This document shows, one piece after another, positions 5,926 through 7,706 of a stretch of DNA of 7,706 nucleotides; the first letter of the stretch is position 1, and each line of letters begins with the position of its first letter. The notes under the pieces were generated by a model that was given only the letters and a program-made list of their open reading frames with translations, was not told where the DNA came from and did not search any database. The position numbers and the translations under genes are program-made. This DNA is from an archaeon (GTDB lineage Archaea; Asgardarchaeota; Hermodarchaeia; Hermodarchaeales; Hermodarchaeaceae): the NCBI GenBank assembly GCA_016550415.1, contig JABXGU010000643.1, positions 1 to 7,706 of the forward strand. The letters are read 5' to 3'.

Positions 5926-6909
5926 TTATTGGCGAAGAATAGCTTGCAAAAGATTAGGGTTAATATTACTTCCAGTGGCGACAATCACAATATGCGTTCT
6001 AGAGTGGAAGTCAATTTTCTTTTGGAGAAGAGCGGCTATACCAACGGCACCTGAAGGTTCGAGAACCTGTCGTTCGTTATTCAGTGTCCACCGTATAGCA
6101 TCCCTAAGACCTTCTTCTTCAACTAATACAATATCATCCACAAATCGTTGGACAATATCTAGATTCAGTTGTTCAGTATTCCCTGCAAGACCATCAGCGA
6201 TTGTAGGCTCGATAGGCACATGAAATAGGCGACCTGCCTTGAAGTTCTCGTAGAAGGCTCTTGTTGTCGTTGTTTGGACACCGATGACTCGAATTTGTGG
6301 ATTGACTGTTTTTGCCCAGATCGAGATACCTGAAATGAGACCTCCACCACCAACTGGAACCAGAAGAACATCTGCTTCAGGTAAGTCATTCAATATTTCG
6401 TAGCCCACTGTTCCTTGTCCCGCTATCACTTCTGGATCAGCATAAGCGTGTATGAGGGTTGCCCCCGTCTCATTAGCTAGATGAAGACTATGGGAAGCAG
6501 CTTCATCGTAGTTGGTGCCATGAAACACCACTTTAGCACCATATTGTTTGCATTTACCTACTTTCAGAGGGGAGGCATCTTCTGGTACAACTACCGTTGC
6601 AGGAACACTTCGTTGATTGGCTGCAAATGCTACTGCTAATCCATGATTCCCCGTTGAAGCGGTAATGACTCCGCGTTTAGCTACTTTTGAGGAAAGGGAA
6701 GCCACTTTGTTGTATGCGCCACGTAACTTGAATACACCTGTTCGCTGTAGGCATTCCCATTTCACGAATACAGAGCATTTTGCTATGTCGCTCAAACTCT
6801 GTGAAGGATTTAGTGGAGTCTGAAAAATAACACCTGCCAAGCGTTTCCTAGCTTGAAGAATCATCTTAGGAGTGACTGGAATCCGATTTGATGCTTTTGT
6901 GTGAGGCAA
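5926..6909 (-). CDS. Threonine/serine dehydratase-like PLP enzyme (fold type II), without ACT domain
   Basis: A PLP-dependent beta-family enzyme, most like catabolic threonine dehydratase (threonine to 2-oxobutanoate and ammonia), serine dehydratase or serine racemase. Residues are numbered from TTG 6924 (332 aa). The PLP lysine is K66 in TGVFKLRGAYNK (62-73); most relatives have Ser at 64, here Val. STGNHG (90-95) is the substrate loop, GGGGL (192-196) holds the PLP phosphate, TIADGLAG (241-248) and LEPSGAVG (288-295) are conserved, and ATGSN (316-320) occupies the pyridine-nitrogen position. The protein ends there, so the C-terminal regulatory ACT domain of many archaeal threonine dehydratases is absent, pointing to an unregulated catabolic form. 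The start is TTG 6909 with GAGGT eight bases upstream; TTG 6924 is less supported, and ATG 6864 would cut into the conserved N-terminal helix. It is convergent with the phosphoesterase gene and divergent from the zinc-ribbon gene. Confidence 0.9.
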   Translation of the reverse strand: MPHTKASNRIPVTPKMILQARKRLAGVIFQTPLNPSQSLSDIAKCSVFVKWECLQRTGVFKLRGAYNKVASLSSKVAKRGVITASTGNHGLAVAFAANQRSVPATVVVPEDASPLKVGKCKQYGAKVVFHGTNYDEAASHSLHLANETGATLIHAYADPEVIAGQGTVGYEILNDLPEADVLLVPVGGGGLISGISIWAKTVNPQIRVIGVQTTTTRAFYENFKAGRLFHVPIEPTIADGLAGNTEQLNLDIVQRFVDDIVLVEEEGLRDAIRWTLNNERQVLEPSGAVGIAALLQKKIDFHSRTHIVIVATGSNINPNLLQAILRQ

Positions 6910-6917
6910 GGATGATA

Positions 6918-6922
6918 ACCTC
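6918..6922 (-). promoter_or_regulatory. GAGGT ribosome site selecting TTG 6909 for the dehydratase
   Basis: GAGGT on the minus strand lies eight bases before TTG 6909 and just inside the longer reading frame that begins at TTG 6924. That longer start has only AGGT at 14 bases, so the shorter 327-residue product is favoured. Confidence 0.5.
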
Positions 6923-6986
6923 AACTTTGCACTGCTTTACCTGTTGATAATCTTTGTCTAGCATCCTAGTAAAGTGAAGTCTACCG

Positions 6987-6999
6987 ATTATTTTTAAGC
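6987..6999. promoter_or_regulatory. AT-rich box that may serve as TATA for both divergent genes
   Basis: The plus strand reads ATTATTTTTAAGC and the minus strand GCTTAAAAATAAT, so both directions offer a TATA-like core. On the plus strand it lies about 42 bases before ATG 7037, giving a leader of about 17-20 bases that holds GAAGGT (7023-7028). On the minus strand, transcription would start near 6968, with a leader of roughly 45-60 bases for the dehydratase. Use by both genes is inferred from position. Confidence 0.4.
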
Positions 7000-7036
7000 A
7001 TCAATTAAGATGTAACAATGCAGAAGGTAACCTCCC

Positions 7037-7528
7037 ATGTCCATAAATGAAGTCCCTCAGAAGCTTACTTGTAGGAGCTGTGGCGCTCCCCGAGTTGTAA
7101 CTATGGTTAGTAAACCAGAGAAAGACCGAGTGGTACTCTACATGCTCTGTCCTCGCCATCAATCGGAGGTCGTCTATAATATGACGATACCACTCTTCGA
7201 ACAGGCTGCAGGTATCATTAGAGACCATGTCTTTTTGTGCCGAAAATGCGGACAACCGACTGAAATTATTGGACAACGAATAGAAGATCGCTTGATGACT
7301 TTACAAGTTAGGTGTCCCATTCACGGCCTAGGCGATAGAAATGTAAATGTCTCACTCTTTGATATTCTGATGGGTACACCCCCGCCTGGTCCTCCGCCCG
7401 GTGCCCCACAATATTCACCGCCCCAAGAAACACCACTTGCAGGAAGAAAATTCTGTACAAGCTGTGGAGCACCTGTCGCTTCACCTGAAGCTGCGTTCTG
7501 TCACAAATGTGGTTCATCCTTACAATAA
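7037..7528 (+). CDS. Protein with two repeated CxxC...CPxH zinc knots and a C-terminal zinc ribbon
   Basis: A 163-residue cytosolic protein with three probable zinc sites. Units 1 and 2 are an internal duplication: C12-x2-C15 with C38-x2-H41, and C68-x2-C71 with C93-x2-H96. Each shows a TCRSCG/LCRKCG start, a CPxH second half (CPRH, CPIH) and a closing SLF/PLF helix. A Pro/Gly-rich linker (about 114-131, PPPGPPPGAP) leads to a classic zinc ribbon: C140-x2-C143 and C155-x2-C158 (FCTSCGAP, FCHKCGSS). I do not recognise a named family for the duplicated part; the C-terminal ribbon is of the widespread short zinc-ribbon type. Such proteins often bind nucleic acid or proteins, but there is no direct evidence for either here. 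ATG 7037 has GAAGGT eight bases upstream. It is divergent from the dehydratase and convergent with trmI; a shared function with either is not evident. Confidence 0.88.
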   Translation: MSINEVPQKLTCRSCGAPRVVTMVSKPEKDRVVLYMLCPRHQSEVVYNMTIPLFEQAAGIIRDHVFLCRKCGQPTEIIGQRIEDRLMTLQVRCPIHGLGDRNVNVSLFDILMGTPPPGPPPGAPQYSPPQETPLAGRKFCTSCGAPVASPEAAFCHKCGSSLQ

Positions 7529-7553
7529 GTCCAATTGGAAAATTTCATCTGGG
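7529..7553. other. 25-bp gap between convergent genes with a small palindrome
   Basis: Only 25 bases separate the stop codons of the zinc-ribbon gene and the minus-strand trmI end. They contain the perfect 10-base palindrome TCCAATTGGA (7530-7539) followed by AAAATTT. There is no loop, so it is not a convincing terminator hairpin. Termination in both directions probably runs into the neighbouring gene. Confidence 0.3.
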
Positions 7554-7706
7554 TTATTCTTTGGCATTGGAAGGTGGATACACCTTTCGGGCAGATGTCA
7601 CATAGCCTGAATGCCCTATCATTTGTGTGGCTGGGCGTGTTTTTCCAGTACGAACAAGCATTTGGCGTTCTATGAGTTCACGGGTTTCGATTTCGATGAA
7701 ATGGGA
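7554..7706 (-). CDS. trmI: C-terminal end of a tRNA (adenine-N1)-methyltransferase, TrmI-like (partial at the window edge)
   Basis: The minus strand is open from the right edge to a TAA at 7554-7556, giving the last 50 residues of a protein. The segment reads ETRELIERQM (7-16), a short spacer, then RP (24-25), MIGHSGYVTSARKV (29-42) and a short tail. The order of a glutamate/arginine-rich helix, RPxxxMxGHxGY and xxARK is how TrmI/TRMT61 SAM-dependent methyltransferases end; these make m1A at position 57/58 of the tRNA T-loop. The SAM-binding Rossmann domain lies outside the window, so this rests on the tail only. The reading frame is missed if only ATG-initiated frames are searched, because its start is beyond the edge. 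It converges with the zinc-ribbon gene. Confidence 0.65.
   Translation of the reverse strand, partial: SHFIEIETRELIERQMLVRTGKTRPATQMIGHSGYVTSARKVYPPSNAKE

Noticed and set aside
7001..7276. A 91-codon minus-strand frame opposite the zinc-ribbon gene
   Set aside because: The plus strand encodes two duplicated zinc units here; the antisense frame has no motif and would overlap the promoter.
7401..7610. A 69-codon plus-strand frame overlapping the zinc-ribbon gene and the trmI end
   Set aside because: It is out of frame with the Cys-rich zinc ribbon and antisense to the TrmI-like tail, both better supported.
1..7706. CRISPR array, insertion sequence, integrase or attachment site
   Set aside because: No regularly spaced repeats, transposase-like genes or terminal inverted repeats are visible.

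Overview
The window looks archaeal. Promoters are TATA-like AT boxes about 25 bp ahead of plausible transcription starts. Several starts are TTG behind GGAGGT-type ribosome sites. The gene content also fits: a tungsten-type aldehyde:ferredoxin oxidoreductase, an iron-dependent alcohol dehydrogenase, a stand-alone SCP2 domain protein, a multi-zinc-ribbon protein and an archaeal-style TrmI tail. An anaerobic, fermentative archaeon is likely. An Asgard-type lineage is my impression only; nothing in the window proves it.

Layout. Positions 1-131 hold an edge stretch with no clear gene. From about 4860 down to 132, four genes lie on the minus strand in transcription order: a small SCP2 protein (4453-4860), a 219 bp spacer with a promoter and a small inverted repeat, an Fe-type alcohol dehydrogenase (3064-4233), an aldehyde:ferredoxin oxidoreductase (1155-2996), and an unrecognised 305-residue protein (132-1049). 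A divergent promoter region (4861-5128) separates this block from a plus-strand calcineurin-like metallophosphoesterase (5129-5884). That gene converges on a minus-strand PLP-dependent threonine dehydratase-like enzyme (5926-6909). A divergent, probably shared AT-rich promoter then leads to a plus-strand protein with three zinc-binding units (7037-7528). This converges, with a 25 bp gap, on the 3' end of a minus-strand tRNA methyltransferase gene, probably trmI (7554 to the edge).

How the genes may work together. The alcohol dehydrogenase and the aldehyde oxidoreductase are 61-67 bp apart on one strand and share an aldehyde as substrate or product. Together they could interconvert carboxylic acid, aldehyde and alcohol, linking ferredoxin and NAD(P)H pools. 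The SCP2 protein just upstream could carry a hydrophobic ligand for this chemistry, but that is inference. The 305-residue protein downstream may be co-transcribed or may use its own palindromic TATA region. It is the least explained gene here; part of it resembles the ubiquitin-conjugating (UBC/RWD) fold pattern without a candidate catalytic cysteine. The remaining genes look like unlinked metabolic and RNA-modification functions. I see no CRISPR array, tRNA, rRNA, insertion sequence or defence locus.
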